Assembly (NCBI GenBank): GCA_964414205.1
Contig: CAYPVP010000009.1
Coordinates: 1 to 34,229 of the forward strand
Origin: STD2-102 sp964414205
GTDB lineage: Bacteria > Bacillota > Clostridia > Christensenellales > CAG-917
Length of the DNA: 34,229 nt
Reading direction: 5' to 3'
The notes below the pieces were generated by a model. The model saw nothing but the letters and a program-made list of their open reading frames with translations. It made no database searches and was not told the DNA's origin. Shown one piece after another: positions 6,631 to 15,019 of the stretch (positions are counted from its first letter, which is position 1; each line of letters opens with the position of its first letter). The translations under genes and the position numbers were made by a program.

Positions 6631-8493
6631 TTGAAAGAGAAAGGCAAAATTGAAAAAAAGACTTTGAATAGGGACAAAAAGAACTCTCACAAAACCTACA
6701 TCGGTGGTCAAGCCGTGTTGGAAGGTGTTATGATGCGTGGAAAAACCTCTATGGCGACTGCCGTCAGAACACCATCAGGAGAAATCACCCTTGAAGCACT
6801 GCGTTTGAACAAAAAAAAGCGTAGTAAGTTTTGGTCTTTGCCTTTTGTCAGAGGAATTGTGAACTTTGGTTCACAACTTATTGACGGAACTGCTCTTTTG
6901 ATGCGAACAGCAGAAATTTATGGTGAGTTTGAGGACGAACCTAGCAAGTTGGAAAAAAAAGTTGCAAAAAAAATGAAGATAAATCCTATGAATTTGATTT
7001 TGGGATTTTCTGTGGCATTGGGAATTGTTCTTGCCGTGTGTCTTTTCATTTTGTTGCCAAACTATCTTTCTGGCTTGTTTTTTTCTATACCGTCGCTTAG
7101 TGGCACACATCCTGCACTTCAAAGTTTGTTTGAAGGCGCATTGATGTTGGTCATTTTTGTGCTATACATTTTGGGTGTTTCTGCAATGAAAGACATTCGC
7201 AGAGTCTTTATGTATCACGGTGCTGAACACCGTGTCATCAGTTGTTTTGAACATGGATTGCCATTGACTGTTGAAAATGCTCAAAAAATGCCAACGGCAC
7301 ACTCTCGATGTGGCACAACTTTTATGTTTTTTGTTTTGGCAATCAGCATATTGGTTTTTGCTTTTGTAAATTGGGGACTGCAAGCACTTGGATGGTGGAC
7401 TGACAATGCAATGTTGAATGCTCTCATCAAAGTCCCGGCAAAATTGGTGTTTGTTCCATTTGTTGCTTCGGTTGCCTATGAATTGCTAAAATTTTTGTCA
7501 AAATATGACAACTGGTTTGTAAAAATTTTGCGTGCACCAGGAATGGCACTGCAAAAACTGACAACTAGAAAGCCAACCGATGACATGGTTGAATGTTCGA
7601 TTATGGCATTTGAAATGGTTGTGAAAATGGATGCAGACCCAACAACTGCCGAACAACATTTTGAAGTCAAAGTCAAAATGAGTTATGTGAGAAAAAAACT
7701 CGAAGAAATGTTTGGCGAAAATCAAGAAAGCAGTGACATTGATTGGTTGCTTGTTGACACTCTTGGTCTAAGCCGTGGAGAATTGAAACTTGTTGACACA
7801 ATCACAGGCGAACAATACAAACAAATTTTGGGTTTTGCATCGCAAATGAAAGATGGAAAACCTGTGCAATATGCAACAGGAAAAACTGAATTTTATGGAC
7901 TAAAAATGTCGGTGAATGAAAATGTTTTGATTCCTCGACCAGAAACAGAGTTGCTTGTTGAAGAAGCATTGAAACAAATCAATGCTAGACCTTTTGAAAC
8001 TGTCCCAAAAGTTTTAGATTTGTGTTGTGGCAGTGGTGCGATTGGAATTGCAATCAAAAAAAACAGCAATGCAAATGTGGTTTGCACAGATATAAGCGAC
8101 AAAGCGATTGAAGTTGCAAAAGCAAATGCTTTTTTGAATGATGCCAAAATTGAGTTCAAAATTGGAGATTGTTTTGCATCTGTTGAAAACGAAAAATTTG
8201 ATTTCATCATTTCAAACCCACCATACATTGAAAGTGAAGTGTGCAAAAATCTTGACAAAAAAGTGAAAGATTTTGAGCCAATGCTTGCCCTCGATGGTGG
8301 AAAAGATGGATTGAAATTTTACAGAGAAATTTTGCAACATGGTTTTGAACATTTGAATGAAGGTGGAACTATTTTTATGGAAATTGGTTTTGACCAAGGA
8401 AAATCAATTGAAAATTTGTTTAAAAACTTCGATGTAAAAATCAAAAAAGATTACAATGACAATGCAAGAATTGCTGTTGTCAAAAGAAAATAA
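6631..8493 (+). CDS. prmC: Fusion of DUF1385 membrane protein and release factor glutamine methyltransferase PrmC
   Basis: One uninterrupted 620-residue frame joins two proteins usually encoded separately. Residues about 20-330 are a DUF1385 domain: GGQAVLEGVMMRG near the N-terminus, hydrophobic segments near 115-145, 165-190, 230-250 and 270-290, and the conserved FMYHGAEHR. Residues about 360-620 are PrmC, with an N-terminal helical region (YATGKTEFYG, LIPRPETE), the SAM-binding motif VLDLCCGSG at 461-469 and the catalytic NPPY at 529-532. PrmC methylates the Gln of the GGQ motif in RF1 and RF2; RF1 is encoded next. The fusion would tether the methyltransferase to the membrane, facing the cytosol. 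The start is TTG at 6631, supported by AGGAG five bases upstream. The DUF1385 function is unknown. Confidence 0.9.
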   Translation: MKEKGKIEKKTLNRDKKNSHKTYIGGQAVLEGVMMRGKTSMATAVRTPSGEITLEALRLNKKKRSKFWSLPFVRGIVNFGSQLIDGTALLMRTAEIYGEFEDEPSKLEKKVAKKMKINPMNLILGFSVALGIVLAVCLFILLPNYLSGLFFSIPSLSGTHPALQSLFEGALMLVIFVLYILGVSAMKDIRRVFMYHGAEHRVISCFEHGLPLTVENAQKMPTAHSRCGTTFMFFVLAISILVFAFVNWGLQALGWWTDNAMLNALIKVPAKLVFVPFVASVAYELLKFLSKYDNWFVKILRAPGMALQKLTTRKPTDDMVECSIMAFEMVVKMDADPTTAEQHFEVKVKMSYVRKKLEEMFGENQESSDIDWLLVDTLGLSRGELKLVDTITGEQYKQILGFASQMKDGKPVQYATGKTEFYGLKMSVNENVLIPRPETELLVEEALKQINARPFETVPKVLDLCCGSGAIGIAIKKNSNANVVCTDISDKAIEVAKANAFLNDAKIEFKIGDCFASVENEKFDFIISNPPYIESEVCKNLDKKVKDFEPMLALDGGKDGLKFYREILQHGFEHLNEGGTIFMEIGFDQGKSIENLFKNFDVKIKKDYNDNARIAVVKRK

Positions 8494-8537
8494 ATTTATA
8501 AATCATGGTGAAATTCTTGTGAAATTTTTTTGTTTCG

Positions 8538-8566
8538 TTGTATGGAAATTTTAGTTGTGATATAAT
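8538..8566 (+). promoter_or_regulatory. Promoter of prfA
   Basis: TTGTAT at 8538-8543, a 17-nt spacer and TATAAT at 8561-8566 with TGA directly upstream (extended -10). Transcription should begin near 8573, only about 6 nt before the ATG at 8579. Confidence 0.75.
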
Positions 8567-8578
8567 GTTGGTGTATAT

Positions 8579-9664
8579 ATGAAAATTAGCGAAGGAATGT
8601 ATCAAAAACTTCAAAAAATCAAAGACAGATATGTGTTTTTGGGTGAAGAACTTTCAAAACCTGAAACAGTAAATGACCAAAAAAAGTTTAGAGATTTGTC
8701 AAAAGAGTTGTCAGATTTGCAACCTATTGCAGACAAATTTGATGAACATATGGCAAGAAAAAAACAATTTGAAGACTGCGATGAGATGTTGCAAATTGAA
8801 ACTGATTCAGAAATGAAAGGAATGCTCAAAATGGAAATGGATGAACTCCGTGACCAAATTGAAGAAGATGGGCATGACATCAAAATTTTGCTTTTGCCAA
8901 AAGACCCAAACGAAGACAACAACGTCATTTTGGAAATTCGTGCAGGTGCTGGTGGAGATGAAGCAAGTTTGTTTGGACTTGAACTTTTGAAAATGTATTA
9001 TCACTATGCAGACCAATATCGTTGGAAGATTGAAGAAATCACAATGAACTTGACTGAACTTGGTGGCGTCAAAGAAGTTTGTGTCATGATTGCTGGAAAA
9101 GGCGCTTATGGCAAATTGAAATTTGAAAGTGGTGTTCACCGTGTGCAAAGAGTCCCTGAAACGGAATCGCAAGGAAGAATTCATACCTCAACTGTCACTG
9201 TTGCAGTGCTACCAGAAGTTGAAGATGTTCAAATTGAAATCAAAGAAAGCGATTTGAAAATTGACACCTATCGAAGTGGTGGTGCTGGTGGACAGCACGT
9301 CAACAAAACTGAGAGTGCAATCAGAATCACTCACTTGCCAACAGGCTTGGTTGTTGAATGTCAAGATGAACGAAGCCAAATCAAAAACCGTGAAAAGGCA
9401 ATGAAAGTATTGAAATCACGACTTTATGATTACTACAAATCGCAAGCAGAAAAAGAATATGCTGACCAAAGAAAATCTCAGGTGGGAACAGGCGACCGTT
9501 CAGAAAGAATTAGAACCTACAACTTCCCACAAGGAAGAGTCACTGACCATAGAATTGGTTTGACTTTGTACTCACTAGAAAAGTTTATGCTCGGTGATCT
9601 CGACGAAATGATTACGGCACTTCAAATTGCAGTGCAAAATTCATTGCTCGAAAACATCGAATAA
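8579..9664 (+). CDS. prfA: Peptide chain release factor 1
   Basis: Terminates translation at UAA and UAG. The 361 residues contain the codon-recognition tripeptide P-E-T (193-195), the RF1-type P-x-T rather than the SPF of RF2, and the GGQ at 237-239 whose Gln is the PrmC substrate. The C-terminal domain (DRSERIRTYNFPQGRVTDHRIG) is complete. The start is uncertain: ATG 8579 has no Shine-Dalgarno sequence and lies about 6 nt from the predicted transcription start, while ATG 8597 (MYQKLQKIKDRY) matches the usual N-terminus of the family but has GAAGG only one base away. The gene follows prmC by 85 nt, the common prmC-prfA pairing, and has its own promoter. The next gene follows after 9 nt, probably in the same transcript. 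Confidence 0.96.
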   Translation: MKISEGMYQKLQKIKDRYVFLGEELSKPETVNDQKKFRDLSKELSDLQPIADKFDEHMARKKQFEDCDEMLQIETDSEMKGMLKMEMDELRDQIEEDGHDIKILLLPKDPNEDNNVILEIRAGAGGDEASLFGLELLKMYYHYADQYRWKIEEITMNLTELGGVKEVCVMIAGKGAYGKLKFESGVHRVQRVPETESQGRIHTSTVTVAVLPEVEDVQIEIKESDLKIDTYRSGGAGGQHVNKTESAIRITHLPTGLVVECQDERSQIKNREKAMKVLKSRLYDYYKSQAEKEYADQRKSQVGTGDRSERIRTYNFPQGRVTDHRIGLTLYSLEKFMLGDLDEMITALQIAVQNSLLENIE

Positions 9665-9673
9665 GGAGGCTAT

Positions 9674-11086
9674 ATGATTATAAAATATAATAAAACTAGA
9701 AATGTTTTGGAAGAACACGCTTACAAACCTAACATGCAAGATGTCGCACAACCAAATTTGTATCGCAAATTGTTCAGTTATGGTTCAATTCCAAAAGTTG
9801 CTTTCAACATGAGAAATGTTCAAATGGACACTCCAAAAGAATTGTTCATCACTGACACAACTTTTAGAGATGGACAACAATCATGCTCTCCATTTTCCAC
9901 AGAAGACATCGTCAATTTGTTCAAAATGCTTCACAGATTGAGTGGACCAAAAGGGGTGATTCGCCAAAGTGAATTTTTCCTCTATACTGACAAAGACAAA
10001 AAAGCAGTTGAAAAGTGTTTGGAACTTGGCTATCAATTTCCAGAAATTACAAGTTGGATTCGTGCAAACGAAAAAGATTTTGAACTTGTCAAACAATTTG
10101 GTCTTCGCGAAACAGGAATTTTGGTCAGTTGCTCGGACTATCACATTTTCAAAAAAATGAAAATGACAAGAAAACAAGCAATGGACAAATATCTTGGCAT
10201 TGTCAAACTTGCTCTTGACAAGGGCATTGTTCCAAGATGCCATTTTGAAGACATCACTCGTGCTGACTATTTTGGTTTTGTCATTCCATTTGCAATTGAA
10301 TTGATGAAACTTTCAGAAGAAAGTGGAATCCCAATCAAAATTCGTGCTTGCGACACAATGGGCTGTGGAGTCAGTTATCCTGGAACATCACTTCCACGAA
10401 GTGTGCAAGGCATCATCTATGGCTTCCGTTACTATGCAGAAGTTCCACAAGACCAACTCGAATGGCATGGACACAACGACTTCTACAAAGCAGTCAACAA
10501 CTCTGCAACTGCTTGGCTGTATGGCTGTGGTGCTGTCAACACAACTATGCTTGGAATTGGCGAAAGAACAGGAAACACTCCACTTGAAGCAATGTGCATT
10601 GAATATGCTTCGCTCAAAGGTCATGAAGGTGGAATGGACCTCACAGTTATCACTGAAATTGCTGAATATTTTGAAAATGTTATGGGCTTTGAAATCCCAG
10701 CAACTCAACCTTTTGTTGGAAAGAATTTCAATGTTACTCGTGCAGGAATTCATGCTGATGGACTTTTGAAAGACCAAGAAATTTACAACATCTTTGACAC
10801 TGAGAAAATTTTGAACAGACCTGCATCGGTTGTTGTTGACAGTTTCTCAGGTCTTGCAGGAATTGCTTTCTGGATAAATAGATATTTCAAATTGACAGAA
10901 GAAAGCGAAAGAATTGACAAGCGTGATGAAATTTGTGTCAAAATCAAAGAGATGGTTGATGCTGAATATGCAGATGGCAGAACAACAATGATGAGTGACA
11001 AAGAGTTGCGCTCTATGTTGAAAACTGTTGACCCTGAAAAATATGCAATTTTGAAAAAAAGATTGCCATCAAAAACTGAAAACTAA
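9674..11086 (+). CDS. HMGL-like acyltransferase, probably Re-citrate synthase
   Basis: Member of the DRE-TIM (HMGL-like, PF00682) carbon-carbon bond forming enzymes, related to homocitrate and 2-isopropylmalate synthases. The metal/substrate motif DTTFRDGQQ is at 61-69 and the metal-binding HGHND at 265-269. The 470-residue length, the FFLYTDKDKKAVEKCLELGY and NVTRAGIHADGLLKD stretches, and the lack of a LeuA-type regulatory domain resemble the group of Clostridium kluyveri Re-citrate synthase, which condenses acetyl-CoA and oxaloacetate with Re stereochemistry. Databases often label these 2-isopropylmalate synthase. No leucine, lysine or other TCA gene lies nearby to settle the substrate. 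A textbook AAGGAGG precedes the ATG, 9 nt after prfA. Confidence 0.65.
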   Translation: MIIKYNKTRNVLEEHAYKPNMQDVAQPNLYRKLFSYGSIPKVAFNMRNVQMDTPKELFITDTTFRDGQQSCSPFSTEDIVNLFKMLHRLSGPKGVIRQSEFFLYTDKDKKAVEKCLELGYQFPEITSWIRANEKDFELVKQFGLRETGILVSCSDYHIFKKMKMTRKQAMDKYLGIVKLALDKGIVPRCHFEDITRADYFGFVIPFAIELMKLSEESGIPIKIRACDTMGCGVSYPGTSLPRSVQGIIYGFRYYAEVPQDQLEWHGHNDFYKAVNNSATAWLYGCGAVNTTMLGIGERTGNTPLEAMCIEYASLKGHEGGMDLTVITEIAEYFENVMGFEIPATQPFVGKNFNVTRAGIHADGLLKDQEIYNIFDTEKILNRPASVVVDSFSGLAGIAFWINRYFKLTEESERIDKRDEICVKIKEMVDAEYADGRTTMMSDKELRSMLKTVDPEKYAILKKRLPSKTEN

Positions 11087-11115
11087 TTGCGATTTAACGC
11101 ACCAAGGAGGGACTT

Positions 11116-11526
11116 ATGATTAAACTTATTTACGGAAAAAAAGGAACTGGAAAAACAAAGCAAATCATCGACCTTGCAAATGCAGAAGTTGAAATTGCAG
11201 AAAAAAGTGTTGTTTTTGTCACAAAAGATGACAAATATACTTTTCAAATCAAACCAAAAGTTCGCTTTTTTAGCACTGATAAACATGATATAAACACAGA
11301 GGAAGAATTGCTCGCATACATAAATGGAATTCTTGACTCAAATCATGACATTGAGGCATTCTATATTGATGGCGCTCACAGAATTGCAAACAAAAATGTT
11401 GAAGAAATGGAAAAATTTTATGCCAAAATGGCTGAAATCGACAAAAATAAAGACATTTTGTTTGTGTTGACTGCAAGCATTGACTTTGAAGAAATGCCAT
11501 CATTTTTAAAGAGGTATACAAAATGA
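11116..11526 (+). CDS. Small P-loop NTPase, function unknown
   Basis: A 136-residue protein with a Walker A motif at its extreme N-terminus (GKKGTGKT, residues 7-14) and a hydrophobic strand ending FYIDGAH (82-88) that fits Walker B. A third strand, ILFVLTAS, lies near the C-terminus. This is a minimal ATPase core without room for extra domains. I recognise no named family; small P-loop proteins of this kind are often auto-annotated as ATP-binding or PilT-like in Clostridia. GGAGGG precedes the ATG. The last codons overlap the thrC start (ATGA), so the two are translationally coupled, although nothing ties the ATPase to threonine synthesis. Confidence 0.75.
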   Translation: MIKLIYGKKGTGKTKQIIDLANAEVEIAEKSVVFVTKDDKYTFQIKPKVRFFSTDKHDINTEEELLAYINGILDSNHDIEAFYIDGAHRIANKNVEEMEKFYAKMAEIDKNKDILFVLTASIDFEEMPSFLKRYTK

Positions 11527-13001
11527 AATTCACTAGCACACGTGACACATCCATAGCCATTTCTTCTGCCGAGGCAATCGTCAAAGGCATCTCAAATGAA
11601 GGTGGTTTGTTTGTTCCTGTTGAGTTTCCTTCAATTTCATTTGAAGAACTCAATCAAATGAGAGAAATGAACTACCCTGAAAGGGCTTCATTTGTTTTGC
11701 ACAAATATTTGGATGATTTTTCACAAGAAGAACTTTTGGAATACACAACAAAAGCATATTCTCGTTTTGATGATGGAGAGACTGCTCCTCTTGCAAAAAT
11801 TGATGACAAACTTTTTATGTTGGAACTTTGGCATGGCCCAACTTCTGCATTCAAAGATTTGGCTTTGACATTGTTGCCATATTTGATGGTCGCAAGCAAG
11901 AAAAAACTTGGACACGATGAAAAAACATTGATTTTGGTTGCCACAAGTGGTGACACAGGAAAGGCTGCTCTTGAAGGCTTCAAAGATGTTGACGGAACAG
12001 AAATCATTGTTTTCTATCCTGAAAGTGGTGTCAGTGACATGCAAAAATTGCAAATGCTCACCCAAGAAGGAAAAAATGTTCATGTGGCAGGAATTTGTGG
12101 CAACTTTGATGACGCCCAAACTGCTGTAAAACAAGTTTTCACTGATGAAGAATTTGCAAAAAATCTTGAACAACAAGGCATCAAAATGTCTTCTGCAAAC
12201 TCAATCAACTGGGGAAGACTTGCACCTCAAATTGCATATTATGTTTCATCATATGTTGACCTTGTTGAATCAGAAGAAATTGAAATGGGTGAAAAAATCA
12301 GTTTTGTTGTTCCAACTGGCAATTTTGGAAACATTTTGGCTGGATATTATGCCTACAAAATGGGCTTGCCAATCAAAAAACTTATCATCGCTTCAAACAC
12401 AAACAACATTTTGACTGACTTCTTCCATTCGGGAGAATATGATGTGGAAAGAAACTTCTTCAAAACAATTTCTCCATCAATGGACATTCTGATTTCATCA
12501 AACCTTGAAAGATTGTTGTTTGAACTTTTGAACAGAGATGACAAAGTAATCAATGAATTGTTTGCATCACTAAAATCAAACAAAAAATATAAGGTTGATG
12601 CAAAGATGCTTGAAGATTGCATTTTTGAATCGGCATGGGCTGATGAAGAAGAAACAAAAGAAGCAATTTTCAATTTCTTTGACATCTATGGCTATGCTCT
12701 TGACCCACACACTGCTGTTGCTGAATCGGTTTATGCTGACTATTTGGATGAAACAGGGGCAGAAGAACCAGTTGTCATTGTTTCAACTGCAAGTCCTTTC
12801 AAATTTGCACAAGATGTTCATCAAGCACTCGGCAATTTGAGAGTCAAAGACGCATTCAAAGCCGTTTCACTTTTGGAATTTGAAACAGCAATGGAAGCAC
12901 CATCTGCTTTGAAAGAATTGAAAAACAAAGAAATTGTTCACAGAACAGTCATTGCAAAGGACAAAGTCGCACAAGCCGTTTTGAACTTTGTGGCAAAATG
13001 A
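11523..13001 (+). CDS. thrC: Threonine synthase
   Basis: PLP-dependent enzyme converting O-phospho-L-homoserine and water to L-threonine and phosphate in the cytosol. The 492-residue length and N-terminus (FTSTRDTS, then AIVKGISNEGGLFVP) are those of the longer, E. coli/yeast-like class of ThrC. The PLP Schiff-base Lys111 sits in GPTSAFKDLAL, and the phosphate-binding SGDTGKAALEGF and NSINWGRLAPQ motifs are present. The start overlaps the small P-loop gene. A terminator hairpin follows 15 nt after the stop. No hom or thrB gene is in the window, so the pathway is split elsewhere in the genome. Confidence 0.95.
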   Translation: MKFTSTRDTSIAISSAEAIVKGISNEGGLFVPVEFPSISFEELNQMREMNYPERASFVLHKYLDDFSQEELLEYTTKAYSRFDDGETAPLAKIDDKLFMLELWHGPTSAFKDLALTLLPYLMVASKKKLGHDEKTLILVATSGDTGKAALEGFKDVDGTEIIVFYPESGVSDMQKLQMLTQEGKNVHVAGICGNFDDAQTAVKQVFTDEEFAKNLEQQGIKMSSANSINWGRLAPQIAYYVSSYVDLVESEEIEMGEKISFVVPTGNFGNILAGYYAYKMGLPIKKLIIASNTNNILTDFFHSGEYDVERNFFKTISPSMDILISSNLERLLFELLNRDDKVINELFASLKSNKKYKVDAKMLEDCIFESAWADEEETKEAIFNFFDIYGYALDPHTAVAESVYADYLDETGAEEPVVIVSTASPFKFAQDVHQALGNLRVKDAFKAVSLLEFETAMEAPSALKELKNKEIVHRTVIAKDKVAQAVLNFVAK

Positions 13002-13016
13002 CGCAAACAAAAACAT

Positions 13017-13058
13017 GGCGTCTTGGGAGAAATCTTGATGGACGCCGTTTTTATTTTA
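13017..13058 (+). terminator. Terminator after thrC
   Basis: GGCGTC (13017-13022) pairs with GACGCC (13041-13046), closing an 18-nt loop, and a T-rich tract follows. A second GACGC at 13000-13004, overlapping the thrC stop codon, could pair with the same GCGTC and prevent the terminator from forming. The trpS promoter overlaps the loop and descending arm. Confidence 0.6.
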
Positions 13059-13062
13059 TAAT
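13035..13062 (+). promoter_or_regulatory. Promoter of trpS, overlapping the thrC terminator
   Basis: TTGATG at 13035-13040, in the loop of the thrC terminator, a 16-nt spacer and TATAAT at 13057-13062 in the U-tract. Transcription would begin near 13069, about 37 nt before the preferred trpS ATG. Confidence 0.6.
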
Positions 13063-13105
13063 TCATTGTGTCTTTTGACAGATGAACGTTGGAGAAAAAA
13101 AGTTA

Positions 13106-14110
13106 ATGTTTAACAATCAAAAAGTCATCGTCAGTGGAATTCAACCAACTGGAATTATGACAATTGGAAACTATATTGGAGCAGTAAAGAATTGGCTTGA
13201 AATGCCAGAGGACTATCTTTCAATCTATTTCATTGCAGATTTGCATGCTTTGACAGTCAGACAAGAACCATCAGAGTTTAGAAATCGTGCAATGTCGTTT
13301 TTTGCACAATATTTGGCTGCGGGACTTGACCCAAAAAAATCTATAATCTATTTTCAATCACATGTGCCTGAACACACTCAACTACAATGGGCATTGAATT
13401 GTTTCACAATGATTGGAGAAACTCAAAGAATGACTCAATTCAAGGATAAAAGTGCAAAAAATGCCGACAATCTAAACATGGGCTTGATGGACTATCCTGT
13501 TTTGATGGCTTCCGACATTTTGCTTTACAACACAGACTTTGTTCCTGTTGGCATAGACCAAAAGCAACATCTTGAATTGACTCGTGATATTGCAACAAGA
13601 TTTAATGGCCGTTTTGGTGATGTCTTCACAATGCCTGAACCATACATTTCAAAATCTGCTGGGGCAAAGGTTTTCAGTTTGCAAGACCCAACTTCAAAAA
13701 TGTCAAAATCGGACAAAGACCCAAATGCTGCCGTTTCAATCATTGAAGATGCTGACAGTATCATGAGAAAGTTTAGAAGAGCAGTGACTGACAGTGACAA
13801 CGAAATTCGTTTTTCAGAAGATAAACCTGGAATTTCAAATTTGCTGACAATCTACACCGAAATGACTGGAAAGACCATTCAAGAAGCCGAAAAAGAATTT
13901 GAAGGAAAGGGCTATGGTGATTTTAAATCAGCAGTTGGAGAATCGGTTGTTGAAAAGTTGAAACCTGTTCGTGAAAACTATGACAAACTCATCAAAGACA
14001 AAGCGTATTTGATGGAAGTTGCAAAAGATGGAGCAGATAGAGCAAGACAAATTGCATTCAAAACAGTGAGAAAAGTTTATAAAAAACTTGGACTCACTCC
14101 TTGGAACTAA
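13106..14110 (+). CDS. trpS: Tryptophanyl-tRNA synthetase
   Basis: Charges tRNA-Trp with tryptophan (class I aminoacyl-tRNA synthetase). The HIGH-equivalent is TIGN at 19-22 within GIQPTGIMTIGNYIGA, and the KMSKS loop is intact at 198-202. The 334-residue length is normal for bacterial TrpRS. The start at 13106 was chosen over ATG 13082 because GGAG lies between them and because MFNNQKVIVSGIQPTG gives the usual short N-terminus. No T-box leader is visible: the space from thrC is only about 100 nt and is taken by a terminator and a promoter. The next gene begins 42 nt downstream. Confidence 0.95.
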   Translation: MFNNQKVIVSGIQPTGIMTIGNYIGAVKNWLEMPEDYLSIYFIADLHALTVRQEPSEFRNRAMSFFAQYLAAGLDPKKSIIYFQSHVPEHTQLQWALNCFTMIGETQRMTQFKDKSAKNADNLNMGLMDYPVLMASDILLYNTDFVPVGIDQKQHLELTRDIATRFNGRFGDVFTMPEPYISKSAGAKVFSLQDPTSKMSKSDKDPNAAVSIIEDADSIMRKFRRAVTDSDNEIRFSEDKPGISNLLTIYTEMTGKTIQEAEKEFEGKGYGDFKSAVGESVVEKLKPVRENYDKLIKDKAYLMEVAKDGADRARQIAFKTVRKVYKKLGLTPWN

Positions 14111-14152
14111 AATCGATTTTGAAAATCTTGTTGACAATTTGGTGGTGAAAAA

Positions 14153-15019
14153 ATGTATGGATATATAATTCCTGACAAAATGAATATGTACATGAAAGAC
14201 TATACACTTTTTCGTGCCTACTATTGTGGACTGTGCAAATCTTTGGGAAAAACGGGAAGTCAATTTACTAGATTTTTGACAAGTTATGATTTGACATTTT
14301 TCAATGCCTTGCTTCATTCCTTAAACAAAGTTGATGTTGAAATTGCAAATGAAGTTTGTGTGCTAAACCCTGTCAAGAAAAAATCAGTGGTCAAAACTGA
14401 CAAGTTGTCAGTTAGAGTTGCAGACGTTGCTGTTTTGCTTGCCTACTACAATGTTGTTGATGACATAGTTGATGGAGAAAAAGCAAAGGCATTTTTGAAA
14501 TCATCGCTTGCTTTGAGAGTGAAAAAAGCAATGAAAAACGAGCCTGCTGTTGCTGTGATTGTTGAAAAAATGTATCATGACTTGCGTATTGATGAAAAAA
14601 ACCAAGTTGAAGATGTTGACAAGTTAGGTGACCATTTTGCAAAGATGATGCAACAAATTGCAGAAGTTTTTGTTGTTGACATAGACGAGCCCACAAAAAA
14701 CTTTTGCTATGCACTTGGAAAACTTGTTTATCTTTTTGATGCAATTGATGATGTTGAAAAAGACATAAAGTCCAGTTCTTTTAACCCTTTTGTCAAAAAG
14801 GGCAACACTTCAAAAACAAAAATTGAATTTATTGAAGCAAACAAAAGTGAACTAGATTTTTGTTTTAATGTATGTTATGCTGATTTGGTTGAAAACTACA
14901 ATCAAATGAAAATTTTTAATAGTGAAGGAGTTTTGTCCAACATTGTGTATTTGGGAATCAAAATGCAAATGGAAAAACTTTTGAAAGGAGAAGAAAAATG
15001 CGCGAAGACCCGTTTGTAG
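14153..15019 (+). CDS. DUF5685 family protein
   Basis: Matches the DUF5685 family of Clostridia, whose function is unknown: N-terminal MYGYIIPDK and a Cys pair in YYCGLCKSLG (Cys25, Cys28). The 288 residues are predominantly helical with no signal peptide. Two Asp-rich segments stand out: DDIVD at 103-107, ending a hydrophobic helix, and DAIDDVEKD at 196-204, also following a hydrophobic helix. In class I isoprenoid synthases such as squalene and phytoene synthases, two such motifs hold the magnesium ions that bind the prenyl diphosphate. An enzymatic role of that type is my inference. GGTGGTG precedes the ATG. The next gene starts 22 nt before this one ends, so their translation is coupled. 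Confidence 0.8.
   Translation: MYGYIIPDKMNMYMKDYTLFRAYYCGLCKSLGKTGSQFTRFLTSYDLTFFNALLHSLNKVDVEIANEVCVLNPVKKKSVVKTDKLSVRVADVAVLLAYYNVVDDIVDGEKAKAFLKSSLALRVKKAMKNEPAVAVIVEKMYHDLRIDEKNQVEDVDKLGDHFAKMMQQIAEVFVVDIDEPTKNFCYALGKLVYLFDAIDDVEKDIKSSSFNPFVKKGNTSKTKIEFIEANKSELDFCFNVCYADLVENYNQMKIFNSEGVLSNIVYLGIKMQMEKLLKGEEKCAKTRL

Noticed and set aside
13002..13105. T-box leader expected before trpS
   Set aside because: The gap is about 100 nt and is taken by a terminator and promoter; no T-box core or specifier stem is visible.
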